Below are positions 1-9,193 of a DNA stretch of 63,947 nt, one piece after another. This stretch comes from Anaerolineae bacterium (GTDB taxonomy: Bacteria; Chloroflexota; Anaerolineae; Aggregatilineales; UBA2796): contig JAHBVK010000039.1 of NCBI GenBank assembly GCA_019637555.1, forward strand, positions 1 through 63,947, given 5' to 3'. Numbering within the stretch: the first letter of the stretch is position 1; each line of letters opens with the position of its first letter. A program made the translations under genes and the position numbers. A model generated the notes under the pieces. That model was not told the origin of the DNA and ran no database searches. It saw nothing but the letters and a program-made list of their open reading frames with translations.

Positions 1-60
1 CCAACCAGCCATCTCCAATGCCGCTATGACTGGTTATCTCAACTCCCAATGGTCGCACCT

Positions 61-120
61 CGGTTCCCCCTCTCCTAATGTGTACCCGCATTGGAGAGGG
101 GGTCAGGGGGTGAGGCTAAT
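61..120. repeat. GC-rich palindromic intergenic repeat, copy 1
   Basis: Arms CCCCCTCTCC (about 67-76) and GGAGAGGGGG (93-102) surround a short loop. A tail CAGGGGGTGAGG follows. Close copies sit at 24082-24144 and, inverted, at 6463-6515 and 16283-16336. The aspS stop codon lies at the inner edge of this copy. Confidence 0.8.
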
Positions 121-1894
121 CTTCCACCCCCACCACCGCGATATGCAGCTCCTCCAACTGCTTCGGCTCCACCTCCGACGGCGCGCCCGCCATCAGATCG
201 ATGCCCTGCTGCGACTTGGGGAAGGCAGTCACCTCGCGGATGTTCGGCTCGTTGGTCAGCAGCATCACCAGCCGATCAATCCCCGGCGCGATGCCACCAT
301 GCGGCGGTGTGCCGTACTCGAACGCCTCCAGCATATGCCCGAAGCGCTGCTTGGCGTCCTCCACGTCCAGCCCGATCAGCCCGAAGATCTTCTCCTGCAA
401 CGCCCGATCATGGATACGGATGCTGCCGCCCGCCGCCTCGTAGCCGTTGCACACCAGATCATACTGCTGTCCGCGCACCTTGCCCGGTTCGCTATCCAGC
501 AGCGGGATGTCCTCCGCCATCGGTGAGGTGAACAGATGGTGACTGGGGTCCCAGCGCTTCTCATCGGCGTTCCACTCGAACAGCGGGAAATCGATCACCC
601 ACGCGAAAGCGATCTTCTTGGGATCGGCGAGTTGAAGCTGCTCCGCCAGATGCCGCCGCAGCGCATCGAACGCCGCGCTCACCACGTTGCTGGCATCCGA
701 CACGATCAAGATCAGATCGCCCGGTTTCGCCTCCAACTTGTCAGTCAGCGCCACCAGTTGATCCACGCTGAAGAACTTACCGATGGGTGACTTGATCTGC
801 CCCTGCTCCCCTTCTTCGATTGCCATATACGCCATGCCCCGCGCACCAGCCGCCTTCGCCAGTTCTTCCAGATCGCTCAACTGCTTGCGGCTGTAATGAC
901 CGCACTTGGGCACCAGCATCGCCCGCGTCGGTTTGTTCTGCTCGGCGTTGTTGACGAAGGCGTTGAAGGCGCTTTTGCCCGCGATCTCGGTGATGTCCAC
1001 GATGTGCAGGTCGTAGCGCAGATCGGGCTTATCGGAGCCGTAGCGTTCCAGCGCTTCCTTGTGCGTTAGGCGGCGGAACGGCTTATAGACCAACTCCAGA
1101 TCGGTCAGCTTCTCCACGATCCCGATCATCATGCCTTCCACCAAGTCCATCACGTCGTCGCGCTCCACGAAGCTCATCTCCATATCGAGCTGCGTGAACT
1201 CCGGCTGCCGATCCCCGCGCTGATCCTCGTCGCGGAAGCAGCGGGCGATCTGGAAGTAGCGTTCGTAGCCCGCCACCATCAGGAGCTGCTTCAACTGCTG
1301 CGGACTCTGCGGCAGCGCGTAGAACTTACCCGGATGCACGCGGCTCGGCACCAGATAATCGCGTGCGCCTTCCGGCGTCGTCTTGAATAGGATCGGCGTC
1401 TCGATCTCAAGGAAGCGGCGCTCATAGAGATAATCGCGGATGAACTTGGTCACCTGTCCGCGCAGGATGATGTTGCGCTGCATCCTACTGCGCCGCAGAT
1501 CGAGGTAGCGATAGCGCAGCCGCACCGTCTCATCGACCTTCGTCTCGGCGTTGATCTCGAAGGGAGTCGTCTTGGCGGCGTTGAGTACCTTGATCGCACT
1601 CGCCTCCACTTCGATCTCGCCCGTCGCCATGTTCGGATTCTCTGCGCCTGCCGGACGTGGACGCACTTTGCCGCGCACCTGAATCACGTACTCGCTGCGC
1701 ACATCCGCCGCCGCCTGATGCGCTTCGGCGTTCGTCTGCGCATCAATCGCTACCTGCGTCACGCCCCAGCGATCCCGCAGATCGATGAAGATCAAACCAC
1801 CTTGATCACGGCGGCGGTTGACCCAGCCCGCCAGCGTCACTTCCTGACCAATGTTCGCGGCACGTAACTCGCCGCAGTGATGCGTTTTCAGCAT
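116..1894 (-). CDS. aspS: Aspartyl-tRNA synthetase
   Basis: Class II aminoacyl-tRNA synthetase that charges tRNA-Asp in the cytoplasm. At 592 residues it has the usual bacterial length. An N-terminal OB-fold anticodon-binding domain (about 1-105, with VNRRRDQGGL) is followed by the catalytic core. Class II motif 2 appears as FRDEDQRGDRQPEF and motif 3 as GIDRLVMLL near the C-terminus. The long segment between them fits the bacterial GAD insertion. Start ATG at 1894 has GAGGA six bases upstream. Residue 31, which helps separate tRNA-Asp from tRNA-Asn recognition in this family, is Gln rather than Leu or His, and residue 83 is Gly, so specificity cannot be called. The TAG stop abuts a palindromic repeat. 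Confidence 0.97.
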   Translation of the reverse strand: MLKTHHCGELRAANIGQEVTLAGWVNRRRDQGGLIFIDLRDRWGVTQVAIDAQTNAEAHQAAADVRSEYVIQVRGKVRPRPAGAENPNMATGEIEVEASAIKVLNAAKTTPFEINAETKVDETVRLRYRYLDLRRSRMQRNIILRGQVTKFIRDYLYERRFLEIETPILFKTTPEGARDYLVPSRVHPGKFYALPQSPQQLKQLLMVAGYERYFQIARCFRDEDQRGDRQPEFTQLDMEMSFVERDDVMDLVEGMMIGIVEKLTDLELVYKPFRRLTHKEALERYGSDKPDLRYDLHIVDITEIAGKSAFNAFVNNAEQNKPTRAMLVPKCGHYSRKQLSDLEELAKAAGARGMAYMAIEEGEQGQIKSPIGKFFSVDQLVALTDKLEAKPGDLILIVSDASNVVSAAFDALRRHLAEQLQLADPKKIAFAWVIDFPLFEWNADEKRWDPSHHLFTSPMAEDIPLLDSEPGKVRGQQYDLVCNGYEAAGGSIRIHDRALQEKIFGLIGLDVEDAKQRFGHMLEAFEYGTPPHGGIAPGIDRLVMLLTNEPNIREVTAFPKSQQGIDLMAGAPSEVEPKQLEELHIAVVGVED

Positions 1895-2252
1895 GGAATA
1901 TCCTCGACATGAACTGTTTTAATGCTCAGAAAACAAACTTTCGGAAGCATAGCACGCCGCAGATCGAACGGCAATGTTGAGGATGGGCTAACTGATCGGG
2001 GATGGGGCGAAACCCGCTGGCTCAGGACTCATCGAAGAATTCGACTGGTGCGGGGGATTCGCCTCATCCGCTGCCCCTTCTCCTAAAGGGTACTCCCAGC
2101 GGAGAGGGGCAGCCGGAGATGGAGACCGTTAAGTGGTGCTCAATGAGTGAATTTTCAGCGGGGTTCTTAGCTTCGGGCGCAGACTGTAATTCCCTTTAGC
2201 TTAACGCCTATGGGTTTCAACCTGCCCCTCATTACTCATTACTCATCACTCG
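1895..2252. other. Intergenic region with two repeat types
   Basis: No gene is supported between aspS and the methyltransferase gene. It contains a GC-rich palindrome (2061-2114) and a heptamer repeat tract (2227-2262). A segment around 2200-2228 resembles 35553-35585. The rest shows nothing recognisable. Confidence 0.6.
2061..2114. repeat. GC-rich palindromic intergenic repeat, divergent copy
   Basis: Arms GCCCCTTCTCC and GGAGAGGGGC enclose about 17 bases. Same family as the copy at 61-120 but more diverged. Confidence 0.65.
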
Positions 2253-2262
2253 TTACTCGTTA
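2227..2262. repeat. Heptamer tandem repeat (ACTCATT/ACTCGTT)n
   Basis: About five 7-base units, ATTACTC ATTACTC then ATCACTC, GTTACTC, GTTACGC. The tract runs into the 3' end of the methyltransferase gene. Related tracts occur at 12661-12684, 51352-51384, 51858-51894 and 56428-56460. Confidence 0.7.
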
Positions 2263-2972
2263 CGCTTCTTCGCCACGAACACATGCCGCTCAAACGGATC
2301 AATCACGCATTCCGGCTCGAAGCCGACCGCCTGCAACTGCTGCATCCACTCGTCATGGGTAAACAAACCGTTGATGTGCCGATCATGAACGATCTGTGCA
2401 GGTTGATCGCCTTCGCGCAGCAGGAACACGAAATCAATCGTGTACAGCGTATCCGTCGGATCGGGATCGTAGCTCCACTGCACGTAGCGCATACTGCGTC
2501 CATCGCCGTCCTCACCGCCGAGTTCATCCTGCGGCTTGAACGAGTCGCGCATATCGTCGGGTACGAACATCGCCACACCGCCCGCCCGCAGATGCAGATA
2601 CGCCGTCTCCAGCGCCTGCCGCAGATCGTCCAGCGTCAGCATGTAGCAGATGGCGTCGTGGATGAAGACCACATCGAACTGGCGTCCCAAGCGCACGCTG
2701 CGCATATCGCCTTGATGATGCTCGCACTCAGGATTTAGCTTGCGGCTGACTTCCAGCATCCCCGGTGCCAGATCGACCAGCGTCAGCTTGGCAAAGTGAT
2801 GCTTGAAATGCGAGGCGTTGTTACCGCCACCGCTGCCCAATTCCAGCATCGATGAAGCGGGATCAGCCCCCGCCTTGCGTAACAAGGGTAAAAAGAAATC
2901 TACTTCCTCAGCATAATCTTTTGGTGCGGAAAGCAGGGGCCACCAGTCCGCAAACTGATCGTACATTAACAC
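2253..2972 (-). CDS. Class I SAM-dependent methyltransferase
   Basis: A 239-residue cytoplasmic methyltransferase of the Rossmann-fold class. SAM-binding motif I is LELGSGGG (43-50), the acidic residue ending strand 2 is D67, GDM lies at 88-90, and motif IV is FDVVFIHDA (99-107). The substrate cannot be inferred: neither the sequence nor the neighbours (aspS, a hypothetical) point to a pathway. The start used here is GTG at 2972, with AAAGGT eight bases upstream; an ATG two codons later (2966) is also possible. It is transcribed alone on the minus strand. Confidence 0.88.
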   Translation of the reverse strand: MLMYDQFADWWPLLSAPKDYAEEVDFFLPLLRKAGADPASSMLELGSGGGNNASHFKHHFAKLTLVDLAPGMLEVSRKLNPECEHHQGDMRSVRLGRQFDVVFIHDAICYMLTLDDLRQALETAYLHLRAGGVAMFVPDDMRDSFKPQDELGGEDGDGRSMRYVQWSYDPDPTDTLYTIDFVFLLREGDQPAQIVHDRHINGLFTHDEWMQQLQAVGFEPECVIDPFERHVFVAKKRNE

Positions 2973-3180
2973 GTGAAGCGACCTTTCATTTATGACATTG
3001 ATGATGTTTTGCCGTCGTAGTCAAGGTCATTTGAAGTAGCCCGCTACTGATCATCCCCTTCCGTTTTTTGATTTCGACTATCTTATTTTCTGCCTAATTG
3101 CGCTAGTTTTTAAGTAGCAATTTTGCCTATACTTCAAGATTCTATTTGCTCATAAGTCCGAATCCGTTGCTCTATCCGTA

Positions 3181-3801
3181 TCAGCGCATCCCCTTTACAT
3201 ATTCGAGTTCTCCGCTACATGTCCTTGCGATTGTCCTAAAGTCTGTTCCAAAAAGCTGAATCCGCTTGTTTAGCTCCTCAGTAGTAACGACTTGGATGCT
3301 TCTTATTGGGTACAGCATCAACAGAATTTCTCTATCTGAAAGTCCATATTCATATAGATCTATCGAAGCGATAAGTCCCAATTCGGGATAATACAAATCC
3401 AAGTAACCGGCGGGTATAAAATACGAAAAACAAGGTTGCCCATAGAGAGCAAACAGTTGGAAAATGTACAGCCGATTTGAGGCTTCGTTATCAATTCGTC
3501 TAAGCTCGATTGCCACTAAGATAAATTCATCTCGTATTGCAGATGGTCCCTGAAGTGTAAGTATTGTCTTCCCATACTGTGCGGCTGCAAGCTGATAGGC
3601 AGGTTGTTCACTAAACCACGCCTCCCCGTTAGCATTCATTACTCCCGTCACAATACCACGATAGCAAGCAACACCATCGCAAATACCGAATCCCAATTCG
3701 CGCAGCGGATTCTTAGCAGATCGCGCAATGGCAATCGCGCCACCACTCATGATCAGCACCATACACAGAAAAATGACAACTAATCGCCACCATCGCAGCA
3801 T
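3181..3801 (-). CDS. Membrane-anchored hypothetical protein
   Basis: Function not recognised. The 206-residue protein begins with a hydrophobic segment (about 5-26) that looks like a signal anchor, followed by a predicted extracytoplasmic part with Cys41 and Cys46 in GICDGVACYRGIVTG. Proteins with a similar C-x4-C-[YW]-x-GI start are, from memory, common as uncharacterised entries in Anaerolineae. Base composition is more AT-rich than the neighbours (many TTA and ATA codons), suggesting foreign origin or relaxed selection. ATG at 3801 is the only good start. No partner gene is adjacent. Confidence 0.7.
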   Translation of the reverse strand: MLRWWRLVVIFLCMVLIMSGGAIAIARSAKNPLRELGFGICDGVACYRGIVTGVMNANGEAWFSEQPAYQLAAAQYGKTILTLQGPSAIRDEFILVAIELRRIDNEASNRLYIFQLFALYGQPCFSYFIPAGYLDLYYPELGLIASIDLYEYGLSDREILLMLYPIRSIQVVTTEELNKRIQLFGTDFRTIARTCSGELEYVKGMR

Positions 3802-3831
3802 AATCGAACATCACTCACTGTTTTAGCGCGC

Positions 3832-3874
3832 TTCGGCGTGCTTCGTGCTTATAGCCGGATGCTTGAGCGTCCGG
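3832..3874. repeat. Isolated hairpin repeat of the composite-repeat type
   Basis: CCGGA (3855-3859) and TCCGG (3870-3874) with a TATAGCCGGA lead resemble module D of the composite repeats at 31882, 35347 and 56182. The remainder of 3875-4078 shows no gene. Confidence 0.5.
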
Positions 3875-4078
3875 TAATCACTATTCCTACTGTTTGATCG
3901 ACTTTCCGCACACTCTCACGCATCGCTTCTCCTCACCACCCCGCCATCCGAGCCGATCACTTACCCATTTCCACCCATTTTCCAAAAACTCGCCAACAAA
4001 GTCCCTGAATCCGCCCCTGTTATTCCTGCGAATATTAGGGACATTTTCTCGTTGTTAATGCGCGAAAATGGGTGCTTC

Positions 4079-4927
4079 TCACTCCCCCTTCGCCAGCTTC
4101 TTCAACCCCGCCAACATCCGTTCATCCGCGTTGATGCTCTGTGCCGCCGTTGGGAATTCACCCGCTTCCACCTCACGTACATAGTCACTTAGCGCACCGC
4201 GAATGAGGTCCGCCAGATTAACGTACTGCTTGCTGTGCTTCGGCTTGATGTCATCCAGCAATCCCAGCAGATCGGGCAGCACCTGCACCTGCCCGTCACA
4301 ATCCACGCCCGCGCCGATGCCAATCGTAGGGATGCTCAGTCGCTCACTGATCAGCTTGGCGACCTGCTGCGGGATTGTCTCCAGCACGATAGCGAACGCG
4401 CCCGCTTGCTCCAGCGCCAGCGCATCTTCCAGCAGCGTCTTGGCGCTGTCCACATCTTTGCCCTGCGCCCGCCAGCCGCCCAACTGATGTACGCTCTGTG
4501 GCGTCAACCCGATGTGCGCCATCACAGGGATTCCCGCCGCCGTTACCCGCGCTACCGTCGGGGCAATCGCCGCGCCGCCCTCCATCTTCACCGCCCCCGG
4601 ATCGCCGCCCTCCTGCATCAAGCGTGCCGCGTTCGTCAGCGCCTGCTCCGGACTGATCTTGTAGGTCATGAACGGTAGATCAGCCACTACCAGCGCCTTC
4701 TGCGTTCCCCGCATCACCAGCCGCGTGTGGTAGATCATGTCAGCGAGCGTTACCTGCACGGTAGTGTCGTTGCCCTGCACCACCATGCCCAGTGAATCGC
4801 CCACCAGAATCATCGGGATTCCCGCCTGCTCGACCAATCGTGCACTAATCGCGTCATAGGCAGTGACCATCGCAATGCGCTGGTGGTTGCGCTTCATCTT
4901 ACGAATATCAAGAATTGTCGTTCGCAT
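4079..4927 (-). CDS. panB: 3-methyl-2-oxobutanoate hydroxymethyltransferase
   Basis: Ketopantoate hydroxymethyltransferase, the first committed step of pantothenate (vitamin B5) and CoA synthesis: it transfers a hydroxymethyl group from methylene-tetrahydrofolate to 2-oxoisovalerate. The 282 residues match the family length and TIM-barrel pattern. Visible family signatures are [18 protein letters not shown] and VKMEGG, placing the Mg ligands at D44, D83 and E116. [20 protein letters not shown] is the conserved C-terminal motif. No panC or panD is adjacent, so the pathway is scattered. Start ATG at 4927. Confidence 0.97.
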   Translation of the reverse strand: MRTTILDIRKMKRNHQRIAMVTAYDAISARLVEQAGIPMILVGDSLGMVVQGNDTTVQVTLADMIYHTRLVMRGTQKALVVADLPFMTYKISPEQALTNAARLMQEGGDPGAVKMEGGAAIAPTVARVTAAGIPVMAHIGLTPQSVHQLGGWRAQGKDVDSAKTLLEDALALEQAGAFAIVLETIPQQVAKLISERLSIPTIGIGAGVDCDGQVQVLPDLLGLLDDIKPKHSKQYVNLADLIRGALSDYVREVEAGEFPTAAQSINADERMLAGLKKLAKGE

Positions 4928-5007
4928 GGTGCTGTGTCCGCTTTGAGAGGATAATTTATCGGTTTACAGAACTTTAGCTTCCCATCTCCATTATATCCAC
5001 TATACTT

Positions 5008-6456
5008 ATGGAGATAAGCATAGCGAAATTGAGTGTGGCATTGGCAACAACTAGGAAATCAACTCAGAAATCACCTGCTGTTACACAGGCAGCGAATCGA
5101 GCTAACGGTATGAAGTTGGATGCGGATGTGGGGTTGTTAGGGTTATCGGCGGAAGAGAAGAGCAAACTGACGCTGCGCTATGAGATTCTGGTACGTTGGG
5201 CGACCGAGCAGTGGCGTGAACGCTTTGGGGTGACGCCTTTTGTGGCGCTGTGGGCATCGGAGAACTGCGGCAATCATCTGGTTCGTTCGCGCATTAAGCC
5301 CGGACGCAAGTTGAAGGGACAGGTACAGGTCAGCGGCTACGAAACGCTGGACTGCCCGCATGTCGTCCCAATCAGCGATTACCGCCTGCCCGGACGCAAG
5401 CCAATGTTGATGGAGACGGTGGGTGCGTTCCAGTTCAATTTTTCTGCCGCCAAGCGCAAATTCAGCGCCATTTACGTCAGCAGCTACTACAGCGATGATG
5501 AGCGTTCGATCATCTCCATCGCGCTGATTCCGGCGGGCGAGTTGGAAGCGTGGTCAGCCTTCGAGATGCAGTGCAACCGTGCCGCCCGCTACTTGGAGCG
5601 CAGCCAGAGCGTCTACATCGTCGGCGGTCAGAACACCTCCTTCAAGCCCAACGTCGATTGGAACGATGTCATCCTGCCCGACGACATCAAGACCGATCTC
5701 CGCAGCGATATGGAAGCGTTCTTCAAAGACGGCGTGCCCATCTACAAGCAGTTGAATCTGGCACCCTTCCGCAAGCTGCTGCTAGTTGGTCCTCCGGGCA
5801 CGGGCAAGACGACGCTGTGCGCGGCATTGGCGGGTTTAGCCTTGAAGCAGCGACGCGTGGTGGTCTACGTTTCCGGCGCGGATGAGGATGGCGCGTCCTT
5901 CCACAAGATTCATCATGCGCTCAACGTGGTCGCCAGTGCCAACCATCCGGTACTGCTGATCGTTGAGGAGATCGATGTTTACCTGCGTAAGGATGACAAA
6001 GCGCAAATCCTCAATGTGCTGGATGGCTTGGAATCGCCCAACAACCCCAAGGGGGCGCTGCTGCTGGCGACTACCAACTATCCCGAAGTGATCGATGAAC
6101 GTATCGCCAAACGTCCGGGGCGCGTGGATCGCATCATCTACATCCCGCCGATTCAAGACGAGGAGCAGGCGCGGCTGATGCTCAAGCGCTATATGGGCGC
6201 ACAGTATCACGACGATCACGATGAAGTTCTCGGCGATTTGATCGGGCAGACGGGTGCATTTGTGCGCGAAGTGGCGCTGCACGCTCGCATGTTAGCGGCG
6301 CACAACCGCGAAACCACCGTCTCGCTGGACGTGCTGCAGAAGTCCGTCCACAGCCTGTCCACGCAGATTTCAACGGGCGACGATCTGCGTCCGCGTCGGC
6401 GTATGGGCTTTTCCGAGCGTGAGCGTGCCGAACGCGAACGGAGAATCTTGGGGTGA
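5008..6456 (+). CDS. BCS1-like AAA+ ATPase
   Basis: A 482-residue protein with an uncharacterised N-terminal half and one AAA+ module. Walker A is GPPGTGKT (261-268). The Walker B equivalent reads LLIVEEID (ending near 323), with Glu where most AAA proteins have Asp; BCS1-like members also deviate here (LEDID). NVLDGLES, LLATTNYPEVID and the Arg-finger stretch RPGRVDR follow the BCS1/proteasomal-ATPase pattern. No membrane segment is visible. Substrate unknown. The ATG at 5008 directly follows TATACT (5001-5006); if that is a -10 box the true start could be ATG at 5110. The stop overlaps the possible dprA start. Confidence 0.85.
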   Translation: MEISIAKLSVALATTRKSTQKSPAVTQAANRANGMKLDADVGLLGLSAEEKSKLTLRYEILVRWATEQWRERFGVTPFVALWASENCGNHLVRSRIKPGRKLKGQVQVSGYETLDCPHVVPISDYRLPGRKPMLMETVGAFQFNFSAAKRKFSAIYVSSYYSDDERSIISIALIPAGELEAWSAFEMQCNRAARYLERSQSVYIVGGQNTSFKPNVDWNDVILPDDIKTDLRSDMEAFFKDGVPIYKQLNLAPFRKLLLVGPPGTGKTTLCAALAGLALKQRRVVVYVSGADEDGASFHKIHHALNVVASANHPVLLIVEEIDVYLRKDDKAQILNVLDGLESPNNPKGALLLATTNYPEVIDERIAKRPGRVDRIIYIPPIQDEEQARLMLKRYMGAQYHDDHDEVLGDLIGQTGAFVREVALHARMLAAHNRETTVSLDVLQKSVHSLSTQISTGDDLRPRRRMGFSERERAERERRILG

Positions 6457-7517
6457 GTCAGGATGAGCCTCACCCCCTAACCCCCTCTCCACTTCGTGGA
6501 GAAGGGGAACCCCTAGATCAACTTCAGCATGATTTTTTCAACTTGGTTGCCGACTCCCCCTCAAATAGCGTGACAGGGGACGAAAACGGCTTTTCCTCAG
6601 CACTCAGCACCCAACACTCAGCACTTTTTCAGGGGTTGGGGGGTGAGAGTGATCGCACTGCTGCCCTCGCCCTCGCGCTGACTCCCCGTCTCGGACCGAT
6701 CCTGCTCTCCCGTTTGCTACAGCACTTCCACAGTATCGAGGCAATCTTAGCTGCTGACCCCGCACAACTTCGCCGCGTTTCCGGAATCGGTTCGCAGCTA
6801 TCGGCAGCCATTAAGTCGATCAATCTCAAGCGTACCGCCGCACTGATCAAACGCTGCGCTGCTGACGGTATCGGCATCCTACTCTGGTTCGATGTTGAAT
6901 TTCCCGCCTGTTTTCGCCGTCTGCCCGATCTGCCGCTGGCGATCTTCGTGCGCGGGACACTGCCCGCCAGTGATGCCCGTACAATCGCCATCGTCGGCAC
7001 GCGGCAAGCGACCCCTGATGGATTACAGTTGGCGCAAACGTGGTCGCAGGAACTGGCGCGGCGTGGCTGGATCGTGGTCAGCGGACTAGCACGCGGCATC
7101 GATAGCAAAGCACATCGCAGCGCCTTGGATGCTAGTGGTTGTTCTGTCGCGGTGCTCGGATCGGGCTTGAATCAGGTTTATCCACCGGAAAATCTGGCGC
7201 TCTCGGCATGGCTGACGCACAAAGGCGCGTTGATCAGTGAGGTACATCCCGATAACGGCGTGACGCGAGGATCGCTGGTGCTGCGCAATCGCCTGATCAC
7301 GGCGTTCAGTCGCGCGGTGATCGTGATCGAGTGTGGGGCAAACAGCGGCGCGATGGATGCGGCGCGGCGTGGTCACGCACAGGGCAAACCGATCTACGCG
7401 CCCCCCAACAGCGCGGGCAACCAACTGCTGCTGGATAGCTTCGCCCGTCCCTTACCCGCTACTGCCGACGAGTTGATCGTGGAACTGGAACGAGATCATG
7501 ATCCTGCGGATGGCTGA
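6453..7517 (+). CDS. dprA: DNA-processing protein DprA (Smf), extended N-terminus doubtful
   Basis: DprA loads RecA onto incoming single-stranded DNA during natural transformation. An N-terminal SAM/HhH-like part (VSGIGSQLSAAIK) precedes the Rossmann domain with IVGTRQATPDG, VSGLARGIDSKAH, LGSGLNQVYPPEN, LRNRLITAFS and ECGANSGAMDAARRG, the expected DprA motif series. The first roughly 60 codons from GTG 6453 translate a palindromic repeat and a CAGCACT heptamer tract, so they are probably not native. Homology should begin near SDRTAALALALTP; TTG at 6636 is one in-frame option. Overlap with the upstream ATPase gene suggests co-transcription. Confidence 0.92.
   Translation: MSQDEPHPLTPSPLRGEGEPLDQLQHDFFNLVADSPSNSVTGDENGFSSALSTQHSALFQGLGGESDRTAALALALTPRLGPILLSRLLQHFHSIEAILAADPAQLRRVSGIGSQLSAAIKSINLKRTAALIKRCAADGIGILLWFDVEFPACFRRLPDLPLAIFVRGTLPASDARTIAIVGTRQATPDGLQLAQTWSQELARRGWIVVSGLARGIDSKAHRSALDASGCSVAVLGSGLNQVYPPENLALSAWLTHKGALISEVHPDNGVTRGSLVLRNRLITAFSRAVIVIECGANSGAMDAARRGHAQGKPIYAPPNSAGNQLLLDSFARPLPATADELIVELERDHDPADG
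6463..6515. repeat. GC-rich palindromic repeat inside the annotated 5' end of dprA
   Basis: Inverted orientation relative to the copy at 61-120: GCCTCACCCCCT, then CCCCCTCTCC and GGAGAAGGGG arms around a short loop. Confidence 0.75.
6597..6632. repeat. Heptamer repeat (CAGCACT)n
   Basis: Units CAGCACT, CAGCACC, CAACACT, CAGCACT in tandem. A related but looser 8-9-base tract of GCACT units lies at 54434-54499 and one at 49041-49105. Confidence 0.65.
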
Positions 7518-7585
7518 CCTTCGCTAGACTCCTCACAGTTAGTACTGCTGATGGTTAAATTGTTTTGTAACGTGATCAGCCGAAG

Positions 7586-9193
7586 ATGACCCACCCTATG
7601 AACCCACCAAAACGCCGCCTCGCTAATGTCCTCTTTGCGCTTCTGCTCATCTGTTACGTTCTCTACGGTGCGGCATTCATCTGGAACAGCAGTGCGGAGA
7701 TCGGCGGAACGCGCACCTTCATGCTTTTTGACGACGCTATGATCTCGATGCGTTACGCCAAGAATCTAGCGGCGGGCTACGGGCTGGTCTGGAATCCCGG
7801 TGGTGAGCGCGTCGAGGGGTATACCAATCCGCTGTGGGTGCTGTACATGGCGCTGTTTCACTGGATCGGCGTCAGTCGTCATCTGGTCAGTCTATGCATC
7901 CAGATCAGCGCTTTGATCTTCCTACTGCTAAATCTGCTGTTCGTGCGTCGGATCGCTGATCTACTGGATGAGGATGCGCCATTGATTGGCGTGCTGGCGG
8001 CATTCTTCACGGCGTTTTATTTGCCGCTGAACACGTGGTCGCTGCTAGGCATGGAAGTTAGCATCCTGACTCTGTTGATCACCTTCGTGGTCTGGCGTCT
8101 GCTCAAGCAACTGCAAGCAGGATCATTCAGTTTCATTCCTTATCTACTGCTCGGCATCGGTACCTTGATCCGCTTTGATGTCGCCGTTCCCTTTGCAGTG
8201 ATCATGCTGTTCATGGCACTGGCGGATCGACGCTGGCGGGCACGTCATTTAGCGGTCGGCGGCGCGATCTTGATCGCGTTCCTCGCCGCTCAGACGTTGT
8301 TCCGCTTGGCGTACTACGGCGATCCTTTACCCAATACGTACTATCTCAAAGTGGAAGGTTATCCTGTCCTGCTGCGGATCGCTTACGGGCTGCTTTCCTT
8401 CTTCAACTACGCAAGCGGTATGAACTGGCTGATCTATCTGATCCCCTTCTCGGCGCTATTGTTCCGGCGGGATCGCTTGGTGCTGCTGCTGTTGGTGGTG
8501 TATGGCGGTCAGATCGCCTACAGCATCTACGTTGGTGGCGATGCGTGGGATTGGTGGGGTGGCGCGAATCGCTTCATGGTCATCGCCATGCCGTTATTTT
8601 TTGTACTGCTGGCAAGTGGACTTGGCAATCTCTACGCGGCGATCCGTCAGCGCGTCACATTGTCGAGCCGTCGTCTGCTCAACTTCGGATCGCTGGGCGT
8701 GCTGGTACTGATGAGCGTTAACCTCAACGCGATGGATGCGGGCAAGGCATTGGCGGAGTGGACGCTGCAAAAACCTGCGCTGCACGTCCTCGACAGCCGC
8801 TTGCTGGCGGATTCCGCCGCTTACCTCAACACGATCACCACACCACAGGCGAGCATCGCTGTCGTGGAAGCGGGCGTGCTGCCTTACTTCTTAGACCGCA
8901 CCTGTATCGATCTGTTGGGTAAAAGTGATCGCTTCATCGCACATTTGCCAATGCACACGGAGTATGGTTGGTATCCCGGACACTTGAAGTGGAATACAGC
9001 GCACTCAGTCGGCGATCTGAAACCGGATGTGATCGCGCCCGGAGCTAGCGGAGTCCTGTGGCTGCAAATCGCCCGATCTGATGGGGGCGACGCTTATCTG
9101 GCAGAGTATCAACAGATGCAAGTGGGAGAACACACTTACTACTTCCGCAAGAGATCGCCCAATATCAATTGGCAGGCACTGCCGCAGAATTGA
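7586..9193 (+). CDS. GT-C-type membrane glycosyltransferase
   Basis: A 535-residue polytopic membrane protein with about 10 hydrophobic segments. The first loop carries an acidic pair in FMLFDDAMISMRYAKN (D49-D50), then GLVWNPG and ERVEGYTNPLW (74-84). This DD...ERVEGYTN arrangement is known from GT-C enzymes that use polyprenyl-phosphate sugars, including the AftB-like arabinofuranosyltransferase group. A transfer to an extracytoplasmic glycan is the expected role, but donor and acceptor are not deducible. The C-terminal part is soluble. Its TGA stop shares the palindrome TGATCA with the stop of the convergent downstream gene. Confidence 0.8.
   Translation: MTHPMNPPKRRLANVLFALLLICYVLYGAAFIWNSSAEIGGTRTFMLFDDAMISMRYAKNLAAGYGLVWNPGGERVEGYTNPLWVLYMALFHWIGVSRHLVSLCIQISALIFLLLNLLFVRRIADLLDEDAPLIGVLAAFFTAFYLPLNTWSLLGMEVSILTLLITFVVWRLLKQLQAGSFSFIPYLLLGIGTLIRFDVAVPFAVIMLFMALADRRWRARHLAVGGAILIAFLAAQTLFRLAYYGDPLPNTYYLKVEGYPVLLRIAYGLLSFFNYASGMNWLIYLIPFSALLFRRDRLVLLLLVVYGGQIAYSIYVGGDAWDWWGGANRFMVIAMPLFFVLLASGLGNLYAAIRQRVTLSSRRLLNFGSLGVLVLMSVNLNAMDAGKALAEWTLQKPALHVLDSRLLADSAAYLNTITTPQASIAVVEAGVLPYFLDRTCIDLLGKSDRFIAHLPMHTEYGWYPGHLKWNTAHSVGDLKPDVIAPGASGVLWLQIARSDGGDAYLAEYQQMQVGEHTYYFRKRSPNINWQALPQN

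Noticed and set aside
2002..2199. Open frame between aspS and the methyltransferase gene
   Set aside because: Runs through a palindromic repeat and has no ribosome site or protein-like composition.
5001..5006. TATACT as a certain -10 promoter element for the AAA ATPase
   Set aside because: No matching -35 at the right distance; kept only as a doubt about the start codon.
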